From assembly GCA_030747785.1 (NCBI GenBank), contig JASLKC010000043.1, positions 1-35,868 of the forward strand: DNA of 35,868 bases, read 5' to 3'. Position numbers and translations under genes: made by a program. Positions 16,525 through 25,144 of the stretch are shown here, one piece after another. Position 1 is the first letter of the stretch. Each line of letters opens with the position of its first letter. The notes under the pieces are model-generated. The model did no database searches. It was not told where the DNA came from and was given only the letters and a program-made list of their open reading frames with translations. Source of the stretch: Candidatus Poseidoniaceae archaeon. Its GTDB lineage: Archaea; Thermoplasmatota; Poseidoniia; Poseidoniales; Poseidoniaceae.

Positions 16525-16924
16525 CTGGACGAGTAGCACCACAAGCCTGACACTTGAGTAGAGTGGTCCTTTCTTGCTTGATGAAGTTAGTATCTGGAGC
16601 ATTGCACTGTCCACACTTGATGTAGGTGTTGACATAGTTGACAATGGTCTTCTTCAGACGCTTTGGGGGGATGCGTCCCTTGAATCGTGCCCTTGGGCCA
16701 TCTCTTGAACCGCTTGTTCCAAGTTCATTGAGAATGAATTGGTAGAAGTGATTTTCATCACGTTCCATCTTGTTTACCACTTCTGTGAAGTTTCGGAAGA
16801 TTGTGTTTGAACCCTCAATCATGATTTGTGGGTCTGGGAGTGTCCAACGTGCACGATTGGAAATCTCCTCGGGAATGTTGGACCTCGCACGGTCCAGCAG
16901 CGCCTCATACTCAAAGTCCGCCAT
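16514..16924 (-). CDS. Translation initiation factor aIF2, beta subunit
   Basis: Part of the heterotrimeric aIF2 that brings initiator tRNA to the ribosome. The 136 residues comprise a flexible N-terminal helix (1-30), the alpha/beta core with GSNTIFRNFTEVVNKMERD and the RFKGRIPPKRLKKTIVNY segment, and a C-terminal Cys4 zinc ribbon (KCGQCNAPDT, LLKCQACGA). Length and order match archaeal aIF2-beta. The ATG at 16924 is chosen over the adjacent in-frame TTG at 16927. The gene is alone on its strand, convergent with the ferredoxin and divergent from the gfcR-like gene. Confidence 0.96.
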   Translation of the reverse strand: MADFEYEALLDRARSNIPEEISNRARWTLPDPQIMIEGSNTIFRNFTEVVNKMERDENHFYQFILNELGTSGSRDGPRARFKGRIPPKRLKKTIVNYVNTYIKCGQCNAPDTNFIKQERTTLLKCQACGATRPVKL

Positions 16925-16992
16925 CAAGCCTCTCGCCGGGCCCGACTCATTTGAGGATTCCCCCTCTAAGACGGAGTCTCAGACGATGGTTT

Positions 16993-17009
16993 GATGTCCT
17001 ACGGACATC
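16993..17009. promoter_or_regulatory. 17-bp inverted repeat before the gfcR-like gene, probable operator
   Basis: GATGTCC-TAC-GGACATC is a perfect inverted repeat with 7-nt arms and a TAC spacer, 12 nt before the ATG at 17022. The same spacer and the core ATG-Y-CC...GG-R-CAT occur at 7119-7135. No plus-strand gene ends nearby, so it is not a terminator. A regulator binding its own promoter is a natural reading, since the next gene encodes an HTH-PRTase regulator. Confidence 0.55.
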
Positions 17010-17021
17010 CGAGTGGTGCCC

Positions 17022-17609
17022 ATGGAGCCCGGAATGAGCATTGAGGAATTGCGTGCAATGGCAGGTAATCTTCGCAAAGAAGGATTGAACTCACAACAGA
17101 TCGCAGATGAATTATCCCTTTCACAGGATACCATTTCATGGCTATTGGCCGGAAGTGCAATCGAAGAGATGCCTCGGGATATCAGTATTGGCTGGAGAAC
17201 TATTGGTGTGCGACCGCAACGCATTATGCACACTGGTGCCATCATGGCAGATGTAGCACACGAAGAGTGTGGCGACATGATAGATACAGTAGTTGGAATC
17301 AGCATCAATGGCGTATTATTTGCACACGAGGTTGCGAGCGCACTCGATTGTGAAGTCGCAATTCATCGTAATGTCGATGGCGGTCCTGGTCACGGTTCAC
17401 TTTCCAATAAGTACGGACAAGTTGCAGGAAAGCGAATCATCATCGTTGATGATGTGCTTTCGACCGGTGTAACCATGACTCGAACAATAGAAGCAATGCG
17501 TGAAGCTGGAGCCGAGGTTGCTCTGTGCATGGTTCTAGTCAACAAAACTGTTCGAAACGAAGTCGAAGGGGTTCCTTTGCGTGGACTAATTCGTGCAGCT
17601 GTAGTCTGA
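17022..17609 (+). CDS. GfcR-like transcriptional regulator (HTH plus PRTase domain)
   Basis: The protein of 195 residues joins an N-terminal helix-turn-helix (about 5-50; SIEELRAMAGNLRKEGLNS, then IADELSLSQDTISWLL) to a type I phosphoribosyltransferase-like domain with the PRPP loop IIIVDDVLSTGVTM. This is the architecture of archaeal orotate-phosphoribosyltransferase-like proteins, of which haloarchaeal GfcR is a characterised sugar-catabolism regulator. The PRTase part probably senses a metabolite. Starts at GTG 17013 or ATG 17034 are possible; I use ATG 17022. It lies 10 nt before lysS, and a 17-bp inverted repeat precedes it. It is unlikely to be the biosynthetic PyrE because of the HTH. 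Confidence 0.85.
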   Translation: MEPGMSIEELRAMAGNLRKEGLNSQQIADELSLSQDTISWLLAGSAIEEMPRDISIGWRTIGVRPQRIMHTGAIMADVAHEECGDMIDTVVGISINGVLFAHEVASALDCEVAIHRNVDGGPGHGSLSNKYGQVAGKRIIIVDDVLSTGVTMTRTIEAMREAGAEVALCMVLVNKTVRNEVEGVPLRGLIRAAVV

Positions 17610-17619
17610 GGTAGATTCC

Positions 17620-19128
17620 ATGTATTGGGCTGATGTTGTCGCACAGGCTCTGGCCCACAAGGGCGAGAAGCATATTATTGCGGCAGGAATTACCCCTAGT
17701 GGTGAATTTCACATTGGACATCTTAGAGAGATTCTGTCTGGAGACATGATTACTCGAGCGTGCAAAAATGCTGGCTTAGATGCTGAATTCGTATTTATTG
17801 TAGATACTGCCGATCCACTTCGCAAAGTATACTCATTCCTTTCCGATGAATACGAGCAATGGATTGGTTGCCCACTTGCAACTATCCCAGCCCCTGATGC
17901 AGAAGGGAAGCCAACCACAGATGGCAGGACATATGCTCAGCATTTCCTTGAACCCTTTCTCGCTGCACTCAAGCAAATCGATGTAATTCCAAGAATCATT
18001 GACAATTACCAATCATATTCCGATGGATGCTTTGCTGAGTATGCCAAAATGGCTTGTGAAAAATCCGATGAAATAAGGGAAATCCTTGAGCGAGTAAGTG
18101 GACGTGAACTTGCAGAAGATTGGTTTCCATACAACCCATTTGGCCATGATGGTAGCCTCGATGGCGTGACTGTTACAGGGTATGAACACCCCCATGTTCA
18201 TTGGGTTCAAAATGGCAAGCCGGGAACCAGTGATATCAATACGGCTGAAGGAAAATTACCATGGCGAATAGATTGGCCTGCAAAATGGGGCTGGATTGGT
18301 GTTACCTGCGAACCATTTGGCAAAGACCATGGCGCTGCAGGGGGCTCATATGCTACCGGGCGTGAAATCAGTCAGTTATTTGGCGATACTCCGCCTCATC
18401 CAATGACATATGAGTGGATTTCACTAAAGGGGCAGGGAGCAATGTCCTCATCGGCTGGCAATACCATTGGACCAAGGGAAGCATTGGAGTTAGTTCCCCC
18501 CGAAATTCTTCGCTATCTAATCGCCTCAAATAAGCCGAAGAAAGCAATTAATTTCGATATTGGAATGAGTTTGGTTGAACTCGCAGATGAATATGAACGG
18601 CTTGCTGCTCGTGACTTGGAAGCCGAAGCGACCTCAGAAGAGTTGAGTCGCCGCCAGAAAGTCGCACTTGAAGATGCATTAGGTGCGATGCGAATGTCCC
18701 GCATTGGAAATGTCGCTCCTTCTCCTATTACTTTCAGACATCTAGCAATGCTTGCTCAAGTCAAATCGGATGATGACATCATCTCGATGCACGGTGATGG
18801 GATTACTAGCAGACTAGTTAGAATGCGCAATTGGATCAATGGCCCTCACTTCCCTCAAGAAATGAAAATCTCTGTGCTAGATGAGATGGCAAATGACCTA
18901 GATTCCAGGATTACTACTGCACTCGCAACTACTCTCGCTTCATGTGAATGGAATTTGAAGGGTATTGGTGGAGCAATTACCAGCGCTTTCACTGAAAATG
19001 AAATTCCAATGAAAGAAGGTTACCGAACTCTATACCTCTCAATTTTAGGCGCTGAAAAAGGCCCGCGACTTGCCCCTATATTGGTTGAGCTTGAACGTGG
19101 GCGCGTACTTACTCTTCTGGGAAGTTAA
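17620..19128 (+). CDS. lysS: Lysyl-tRNA synthetase, class I
   Basis: Charges tRNA-Lys. This is the archaeal class I enzyme, unrelated to the class II enzyme of most bacteria and eukaryotes. Over 502 residues it has PSGEFHIGHLREI as the HIGH motif (26-38), the Rossmann catalytic core with GWIGVTCEPFGKDHGAAGGS, and GAMSSSAGNTI as the KMSKS loop. A helical C-terminal anticodon-binding part follows and is shorter than average. The ATG at 17620 is preceded by GAGGTAGA overlapping the stop of the gfcR-like gene. A strong hairpin follows the stop. Confidence 0.96.
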   Translation: MYWADVVAQALAHKGEKHIIAAGITPSGEFHIGHLREILSGDMITRACKNAGLDAEFVFIVDTADPLRKVYSFLSDEYEQWIGCPLATIPAPDAEGKPTTDGRTYAQHFLEPFLAALKQIDVIPRIIDNYQSYSDGCFAEYAKMACEKSDEIREILERVSGRELAEDWFPYNPFGHDGSLDGVTVTGYEHPHVHWVQNGKPGTSDINTAEGKLPWRIDWPAKWGWIGVTCEPFGKDHGAAGGSYATGREISQLFGDTPPHPMTYEWISLKGQGAMSSSAGNTIGPREALELVPPEILRYLIASNKPKKAINFDIGMSLVELADEYERLAARDLEAEATSEELSRRQKVALEDALGAMRMSRIGNVAPSPITFRHLAMLAQVKSDDDIISMHGDGITSRLVRMRNWINGPHFPQEMKISVLDEMANDLDSRITTALATTLASCEWNLKGIGGAITSAFTENEIPMKEGYRTLYLSILGAEKGPRLAPILVELERGRVLTLLGS

Positions 19129-19131
19129 TGA

Positions 19132-19152
19132 CAGACCCCTAAAGGGGGTCTG
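19132..19152 (+). terminator. Hairpin just after lysS
   Basis: CAGACCCC-taaag-GGGGTCTG forms a perfect 8-bp stem with a 5-nt loop, starting 4 nt after the lysS stop and followed by a weak T-rich run (gtttctttg). It is the best terminator candidate in the window. The next gene starts 50 nt on, so partial read-through is possible. Confidence 0.6.
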
Positions 19153-19203
19153 CAAGTTTCTTTGACCGAAGGACTTGAAAGAGGATTGGCAACATTGGCG
19201 GCC

Positions 19204-20397
19204 ATGGCCGGAGTCTACTGCCCCAGTTGTGAGGCCGCTGTGGAACCCGCGTCCAAGTTCTGTCTTTCGTGTGGAAACGACCTGACCGTGCACGGTCCAA
19301 TCACTGCAACAGGGCATGATTTGAATCAACTGAAAGATGTCATTCGTATGCGTGATGACCTCTCTATGGCGGAGAAATTCGACATGATTGCCAAGGTTGA
19401 GGAAGGTGCTAATCCAATTCTTCTCGGCATTGCTGCCCCTGCAGATGATGATGATGTTGACATCGGCGAGGCTTTCGCCGCTGGAGAATCTGAAGATGAG
19501 GAAGGCTCGAGTTTCAAGAATTATGAATTCGGAGAGAGCCCAGCCGCTTCTGCTGCTGTGCGAGCTACCGTTCGTGGAACCGATGGCTGGGTATTGGTCC
19601 AGAAAGGAACCCTCGACCTATCTGAAGGATTATTCAGAGATGCGATGAACCTCGGCATGGAGGCCAGTACTCACATTCACGATGTTTCGAGTGGGGAGCA
19701 TGAGGGAATAGATCCCGAAGCTATGCGCTCAATTCCTGTCCTCAAACCACCTAAGCGAAGTTTCTGTCCCAAATGTGGTTCGGATATCCACGCAAATACA
19801 ATGCTACAATGGCGCAAGTGGCGTGACTCCTCAGGAGATGTTGTTTCGATGCAACTCGAAGCATCGATGGAGACTGCACTTATCCAGGTCGCTTCGCACT
19901 ACCTCACAGTAATCGAGACAATGAAGTCTGAATCTTCAGAACTCGATGAAGAAGCCCTCGAGAAGAAGATTCGAAAGAAACTCGAAAAGGATATCAGAGC
20001 AGAACTCGAAAGCGAAGAGAGCAGTAGTTCCGCATCAAAAAAATCCACTTCGAAGAAATCCTCGGCTGGCAAGAAGTCAACTGCTCCAACGAAGAAGAGC
20101 GCTCCAAAGAAGACCGGCGGAATGTTTGGCTCCAAGACTCCAAAGAAAACTTTCGAAGGAAAGGCTGCAGACAAGGCCGATTGGTTCCTTGCCGATGCAC
20201 TTGACACCATTTACGACCCGCATGGCACTGGAAAGGTCCTGAAACCCAAGACCATAGTTGCACGTTCAAGTCAAGGCAATGTCAGAGTGCAAGACGTTGT
20301 GCGCACATATGCTGCAGATGGCAAAGATGGTTTGTCCGAATTAGCTTGGACTAGCCCCTTAACACAGTATATCGTCGAAGCATTCGATGCTTGTTGA
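19204..20397 (+). CDS. Zinc-ribbon protein with acidic patch and lysine-rich tail
   Basis: A 397-residue protein that I cannot assign. It opens with a Cys4 ribbon (YCPSCEAAVEPASKFCLSCG). A helical segment and an Asp/Glu-rich run (ADDDDVDIGEAFAAGESEDE) follow, then a second two-Cys ribbon half (FCPKCGSDI, about 190). Next come a coiled-coil-like acidic helix (about 245-280) and a 45-residue Lys/Ser/Ala/Pro-rich stretch (KKSTSKKSSAGKKSTAPTKK) that resembles linker-histone tails. The C-terminal domain is compact (ADWFLADALDTIYDPHGTGK). ATG 19204 is preferred over an in-frame TTG at 19162. Its end abuts carB with no gap. A nucleic-acid-linked role is suggested by composition only. Confidence 0.75.
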   Translation: MAGVYCPSCEAAVEPASKFCLSCGNDLTVHGPITATGHDLNQLKDVIRMRDDLSMAEKFDMIAKVEEGANPILLGIAAPADDDDVDIGEAFAAGESEDEEGSSFKNYEFGESPAASAAVRATVRGTDGWVLVQKGTLDLSEGLFRDAMNLGMEASTHIHDVSSGEHEGIDPEAMRSIPVLKPPKRSFCPKCGSDIHANTMLQWRKWRDSSGDVVSMQLEASMETALIQVASHYLTVIETMKSESSELDEEALEKKIRKKLEKDIRAELESEESSSSASKKSTSKKSSAGKKSTAPTKKSAPKKTGGMFGSKTPKKTFEGKAADKADWFLADALDTIYDPHGTGKVLKPKTIVARSSQGNVRVQDVVRTYAADGKDGLSELAWTSPLTQYIVEAFDAC

Positions 20398-23300
20398 TCA
20401 GTAATTGACCTTGAGGCGCATAGGCTCAATATCGACTTCGCGGCGAGCACGGATGGCTGCAACTTCCATCTTAGCCCCACTCATCGTTGTTACGAATGGA
20501 ATATTCATTTCGACGGCTAATCTACGCATCATATTCCCATCTCTAACGGCTCCACCGCTAATTGTTGGGACATTTACGATAAATGATACCTCGCCAGTTC
20601 GCATCAGGTCTAGAGCATCGGGGTGCTTTCTGTCTGCTATTCTATAGGCCGTTTGCACGCTGACACCATGAGTTCTTAATTCATCTGCAGTACCCGGTGT
20701 AGCATAGATGGTGAATCCCATTTCTGCAAGTTCAGTTGCAATCGGTACAAGCCTTTCTTTATCCCCATCGCGGACTGTTAGGTAAGCACCTCCCTCGGTA
20801 GCAACAGGCACTTCACTTGCCAATCGGGCCTTCAGGTATGCAACATCTGCTCTGAGATCCGACCCGTAAACTTCGCCCGTCGACTTCATCTCTGGGCCGG
20901 GTGCAGGGTCGAGGCCCTGGAGTTTGATGAAGGGGAAAACCGGTGCCTTAACAGCAACATGGCCTGAAGTGGGAACTGGGATGTCCTGAGAGGAGAGGGG
21001 GATTCCAATGGTAATCCTTGCAGCAATACGGGCCATTGGCACTCCTGTAGCCTTAGCAACAAATGGAACAGTACGGCTACTACGAGGATTGACCTCAAGG
21101 CAATACAGGTCTTCGCCCTGAATTGCAAATTGGATATTATAACAACCTTTGATTCCGAGACCAAGGCCAATATCTTCAGTTTGCTTTCTAACCCGCGCAA
21201 TCATCGAGTCGCTAATATTCTGAGTTGGTATGAAGCAAGTGGAATCTCCAGAATGTATCCCTGCCTCTTCGAGATGTTCCATTACAGCCCCTATGAGCAC
21301 GTTTTCTCCATCTGCAGCTGCATCTACATCCAATTCGATAGCATGGCCGAGATATTCATCGACCAATAGTGGCTTATCAGGAGCGAGATATGCTTCTTCG
21401 AGATAAGCATCGAGTTGCTTGTCATTTGCCAGAATCTCCATTCCTCTTCCACCTAGGACATAGGAAGGGCGGATTAAGACAGGGAAGCCGATTTTCACCA
21501 CTGCTGCCCTTACATCATCTGCACTGGTCCCAGTTGCCCCTCTCGGCATCCGTATGCCGATTCTTTCGGCAAATGCCTCGAAGCGTTCACGGTCACTTGC
21601 CTCATCGATTGCATTGCAAGAGGTTCCAAGGATCTCCAGTTCGAGTTCCAATCGGGTGAGGCGGTCTTCGAGAGGCAGAGCGAGATTGATTGCAGTCTGG
21701 CCACCGAATTGCAGGAGAATACCGTGAGCATTCTCTCGCAATAATACTTCAGTGACGCATTCGAGTGTTAATGGTTCGAAATAGAGCCTATCTGATGTAT
21801 CGAAATCGGTAGAAACTGTCTCGGGGTTATTGTTGAGCAGTATTGCATCCATCCCCGCCTCTCTAATCGCCTTCACCGCATGTACGCATCCATAGTCGAA
21901 TTCTATTCCCTGGCCAATTCTAATCGGGCCCGAGCCGATTACTACCTGCCTGCGTTTAGTTCGGTTTGCAAGATTGGGTAAGATGTCAATTCCTCTATCA
22001 CCATTGGGCTCGTATGTCGAATAATAATACGGGGTCTTTGCTGCGAATTCGGCAGCACAAGAATCAACCATTCGGAAAATTGGGTGGAGGCCGATCTGAT
22101 GGCGCCGTGCCATCACAGCTTCCTCGCCATTGCCAATTGGCACTCCCTTGAGGCCAAGAGCAGGGAATCCTGCCAAAGCATCAGCGATATGGCCATCACT
22201 AAACCCAAGTGATTTCCATAATTGCATATCATCCTCCGAGATTGAATTTGGAGAGCCACCATGTTCCGTAATGATGGACTCGGTCTGTGCAATACGTTGG
22301 AATCCGAATAAGAACCAGCGAGTGATTCGTGTGATTTCATGAACTCTTTCAACCGACCAACCACGTCTAAATGCCTCGATTACAGCCCCCATGCGCCTAT
22401 CGGTCGCAATCGAAAGCCAATCCACAAGAGTGCTGTCGCTCAATTGTTCATGAGCACGTTCAGCCATCCCTTCGCCCTCTGATTCATCAGCACGGGTAAG
22501 TGGGCGAGGATGTGGCGCGCCCTGTTCCAAAGACGCCCATGCCTTGAGGAATGCCTCCTCGAAGCATCGGCCAATTGCCATGACCTCTCCTGTGGACTTC
22601 ATCGAAGTCCCAAGAGTACGGTCTGCAGTTCGGAATTTATCGAAAGGCCAGCGTGGAATCTTGACCACGCAATAATCCAGAGTTGGCTCGAAGGCTGCTG
22701 TGGTTCCTTCCCCGGTAATTGGATTGGGTAATTCGTCTAAGGTATAGCCGACAGCAATTTTTGCCGCCAATCGAGCGATTGGATAACCAGTAGCTTTGGA
22801 AGCGAGAGCCGATGAACGGGACACTCGAGGGTTGACTTCGATGACTCTAACTTCGCCAGTTGACTGATTAACTGCGAACTGAACGTTGCAACCTCCTTTG
22901 ATGTTTAATGCACGGATGAGCGATAATGACATGTCTCGCAATTCCATATGGTCTCGGTCTGAAAGTGATTGAACCGGGGCTACAACAGTTGATTCACCTG
23001 TATGCACGCCCATTGGATCAATATTCTCCATTGTGCAGACAATTGTGCAATTATCAGCAGTATCACGCATTACCTCGTACTCATACTCCTGCCAACCGAG
23101 GATACTCTCCTCGATGAGAACCTGGCCAATACGGCTATTTCTTAGTCCGAGAGTTGCGATTTCAACTAACTCTCCAGTATTCCATGCTGTACCGCCACCC
23201 AATCCCCCAAGGGTGAATGCTGGACGAATAAGTAAGGGCCAACTATTGATTTCATCAGCGGCGGCCAGAACCTCTTCCATCGAATTACAGGCGATTGCAT

Positions 23301-23733
23301 CTGAAATTGGTAAATCGATTTCCATACAGACTTTGTTGAATAAATCACGGTCCTCGGCTTTGTCAATCGCATCAAGATCTGAACCGATGAGTTCGACACC
23401 GAGCGCATCGAGTACACCGTCATGAGCAAGTTCACTGGCTATATTGAGGGCTGTCTGACCACCCATTCCGGCCAATAGTGCATCAGGGCGCTCAATTTCG
23501 AGTATTCTTTTGACCGCTTCGGGTAATAATGGCTCGATGTAAACTACGTCTGCCATCTCTGGGTCGTTCTGGATAGTCGCAGGATTTGAATTGACCAAGA
23601 TTACCTTGTATCCATCCTCACGGAGTGCCCTGACTGCTTGTGATCCCGAGAAATCGAATTCTGCCGCTTGACCGATCTTAATCGGACCGCTACCAAGAAC
23701 AAGAATCGTTTCGATATCTTCACGACGTGGCAT
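20398..23733 (-). CDS. carB: Carbamoyl-phosphate synthase, large subunit
   Basis: Makes carbamoyl phosphate from bicarbonate, ATP and ammonia for pyrimidine and arginine synthesis. The 1111-residue protein has two homologous ATP-grasp halves. The first begins LVLGSGPIKIGQAAEFDFSG and the second VVIGSGPIRIGQGIEFDYG at about 600. A methylglyoxal-synthase-like allosteric domain occupies the last 150 residues (TELAEMGFTIYATPGTADEL). It is slightly longer than the bacterial norm of about 1070, partly from an Arg/Glu-rich linker near 410-430. The ATG overlaps the carA stop by one base and has a perfect Shine-Dalgarno. Confidence 0.97.
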   Translation of the reverse strand: MPRREDIETILVLGSGPIKIGQAAEFDFSGSQAVRALREDGYKVILVNSNPATIQNDPEMADVVYIEPLLPEAVKRILEIERPDALLAGMGGQTALNIASELAHDGVLDALGVELIGSDLDAIDKAEDRDLFNKVCMEIDLPISDAIACNSMEEVLAAADEINSWPLLIRPAFTLGGLGGGTAWNTGELVEIATLGLRNSRIGQVLIEESILGWQEYEYEVMRDTADNCTIVCTMENIDPMGVHTGESTVVAPVQSLSDRDHMELRDMSLSLIRALNIKGGCNVQFAVNQSTGEVRVIEVNPRVSRSSALASKATGYPIARLAAKIAVGYTLDELPNPITGEGTTAAFEPTLDYCVVKIPRWPFDKFRTADRTLGTSMKSTGEVMAIGRCFEEAFLKAWASLEQGAPHPRPLTRADESEGEGMAERAHEQLSDSTLVDWLSIATDRRMGAVIEAFRRGWSVERVHEITRITRWFLFGFQRIAQTESIITEHGGSPNSISEDDMQLWKSLGFSDGHIADALAGFPALGLKGVPIGNGEEAVMARRHQIGLHPIFRMVDSCAAEFAAKTPYYYSTYEPNGDRGIDILPNLANRTKRRQVVIGSGPIRIGQGIEFDYGCVHAVKAIREAGMDAILLNNNPETVSTDFDTSDRLYFEPLTLECVTEVLLRENAHGILLQFGGQTAINLALPLEDRLTRLELELEILGTSCNAIDEASDRERFEAFAERIGIRMPRGATGTSADDVRAAVVKIGFPVLIRPSYVLGGRGMEILANDKQLDAYLEEAYLAPDKPLLVDEYLGHAIELDVDAAADGENVLIGAVMEHLEEAGIHSGDSTCFIPTQNISDSMIARVRKQTEDIGLGLGIKGCYNIQFAIQGEDLYCLEVNPRSSRTVPFVAKATGVPMARIAARITIGIPLSSQDIPVPTSGHVAVKAPVFPFIKLQGLDPAPGPEMKSTGEVYGSDLRADVAYLKARLASEVPVATEGGAYLTVRDGDKERLVPIATELAEMGFTIYATPGTADELRTHGVSVQTAYRIADRKHPDALDLMRTGEVSFIVNVPTISGGAVRDGNMMRRLAVEMNIPFVTTMSGAKMEVAAIRARREVDIEPMRLKVNY

Positions 23734-25049
23734 TAATCTCCACCTCCTAAGTGCTCATCGACCATCGTTCTGAATCTCTGGAATAGCGGGTATGCATCAT
23801 GTGGCCCTGGACAGGCTTCAGGATGAAATTGTACAGTGAATACAGGTCTGTCAACAAGGTCCAGCCCTTCGACTGTACGGTCATTTGCATTAACGAATCT
23901 GACTTTAACTTCAGCGCCATGCATATTTGCAATAGGTTGTGAACAAGCTCCTGAGGGATGAGCAGCAAGCATTCCCGCCTCAGGGTCAGCCACTGCGAAT
24001 CCGTGATTTTGACTGGTAATCCAAACTCGGCCGCTTTGAAGGTCGACGCAAGGTTGGTTTGCTCCACGGTGTCCATAACGCATCTTGTAAGTCTGTAATC
24101 CACTTGCTAGGCCCAATAATTGATGCCCAAGACAAATTCCCATGACTGGCATACCGGATTCCACTGCGGCAGCAAGAGTATTTCTTGCCGCAGTAGCCTT
24201 GCCCGGGTGGGCTGGGTCGCCCGGGCCATTCGAGCAAAATAATGCATCGATTCCATATGACTTAGCAGCCTCAAAACTAGTTTCTGGAGGACACCACACG
24301 ACCTCAAAATGACAACATAGGCTTCGTAGAATATTGTATTTGATTCCGCAATCCATCGCCGCAATACGAGGCAATGCATTGCCGTTAGCACCCATTGCTC
24401 CTTCGTTGAGAATCACTGGTTCGTCGATTGAAACTTGGTCGACTAAATCCTCTAATTCAGGAGACTTCATCTTAGCGAGATGGGCTTTCATAGCCTCCTC
24501 GTCCTCGATTGGTCCGAAAACGCAGAGCACGCAACCATGCTCCCTAACTCTCAGAGTAATTGCTCTGGTATCGATCTCCTCTATGCCAGGGACTCCATGT
24601 ATTGCTAAGAAGTCTGAAATGCTTGCAATCGAGTCACGGTGGTCGGGATTTTTCATCGCATGTCGAACAACGACGCCTCTTGGCCAGACTCCGGATGATT
24701 CACTCGTACCAGCGTGAATTCCATAATTTCCGACCAATGGATATGTGAAAGTTAGAACTTGTCCAGCGAAAGAAGGGTCGGTCAATGACTCCTGATATCC
24801 GGTCATTCCTGTTGTGAAAACCAACTCGCCTTCACCCCAAGTTGGAGCGCCGAATAATTGGCCGGTATAGCGCCCACCATCGGCTAAAAGAAGGACTCCT
24901 TGTCCAGTTGCTGAAACTGGTATTGATTCACCGGCTACGAGCCTATCTGTAGCGTCAGGAAGGAGAAGTCGGTCACCCCTAGAGGTATCGCCTTTCTGTG
25001 ACCAAGCCCCCGACATCGGAGATGGTCGCTTAATGCCCCCCATAATCAT
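23733..25049 (-). CDS. carA: Carbamoyl-phosphate synthase, small (glutaminase) subunit
   Basis: Hydrolyses glutamine and feeds ammonia to CarB. The N-terminal CarA domain begins at GVLLLADGGRYTGQLFGAPT. The class I glutamine amidotransferase domain has the catalytic Cys in MGICLGHQLLG and the His-Glu pair in VQFHPEACPGP. About 50 residues, rich in Ser, Arg and Gly, precede the normal family start; this is unusual. I use the ATG at 25049; a TTG at 25064 and an ATG at 25043 are close alternatives, and a start further inside cannot be excluded. A TATA-like element about 55 nt upstream suggests its own promoter. Confidence 0.95.
   Translation of the reverse strand: MIMGGIKRPSPMSGAWSQKGDTSRGDRLLLPDATDRLVAGESIPVSATGQGVLLLADGGRYTGQLFGAPTWGEGELVFTTGMTGYQESLTDPSFAGQVLTFTYPLVGNYGIHAGTSESSGVWPRGVVVRHAMKNPDHRDSIASISDFLAIHGVPGIEEIDTRAITLRVREHGCVLCVFGPIEDEEAMKAHLAKMKSPELEDLVDQVSIDEPVILNEGAMGANGNALPRIAAMDCGIKYNILRSLCCHFEVVWCPPETSFEAAKSYGIDALFCSNGPGDPAHPGKATAARNTLAAAVESGMPVMGICLGHQLLGLASGLQTYKMRYGHRGANQPCVDLQSGRVWITSQNHGFAVADPEAGMLAAHPSGACSQPIANMHGAEVKVRFVNANDRTVEGLDLVDRPVFTVQFHPEACPGPHDAYPLFQRFRTMVDEHLGGGD
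23741..23748 (-). promoter_or_regulatory. Shine-Dalgarno of carB
   Basis: AGGAGGTG on the minus strand lies 7 nt before the carB ATG, within the last codons of carA. It is fully complementary to the expected archaeal 16S 3' end and ensures re-initiation at the one-base carA/carB overlap. Confidence 0.75.
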
Positions 25050-25068
25050 TGGCAACGGCTTCAATACA

Positions 25069-25110
25069 CTCGCGTATGCGTGCTCTTGCGCGAGGTGATG
25101 AGAATAAACC
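25069..25110 (-). promoter_or_regulatory. carA promoter and leader hairpin
   Basis: On the minus strand a TATA-like GGTTTATTCT (25101-25110) is followed by the inverted repeat CTCGCG (25089-25094) and CGCGAG (25069-25074) with a 14-nt loop, then the carA start. The repeat would straddle the predicted transcription start near 25077, so it could be an operator or a leader structure for pyrimidine/arginine control. This is inferred from position only. Confidence 0.35.
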
Positions 25111-25144
25111 AGCGACTGAGTACAAGTTTGTAAGTGATTACTCT

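Noticed and set aside
20035-20135. Lysine-codon-rich run as a possible tandem DNA repeat
   Set aside because: The repetition is of amino-acid composition (Lys/Ser/Ala/Pro) with varied codons; no exact tandem DNA unit is present.
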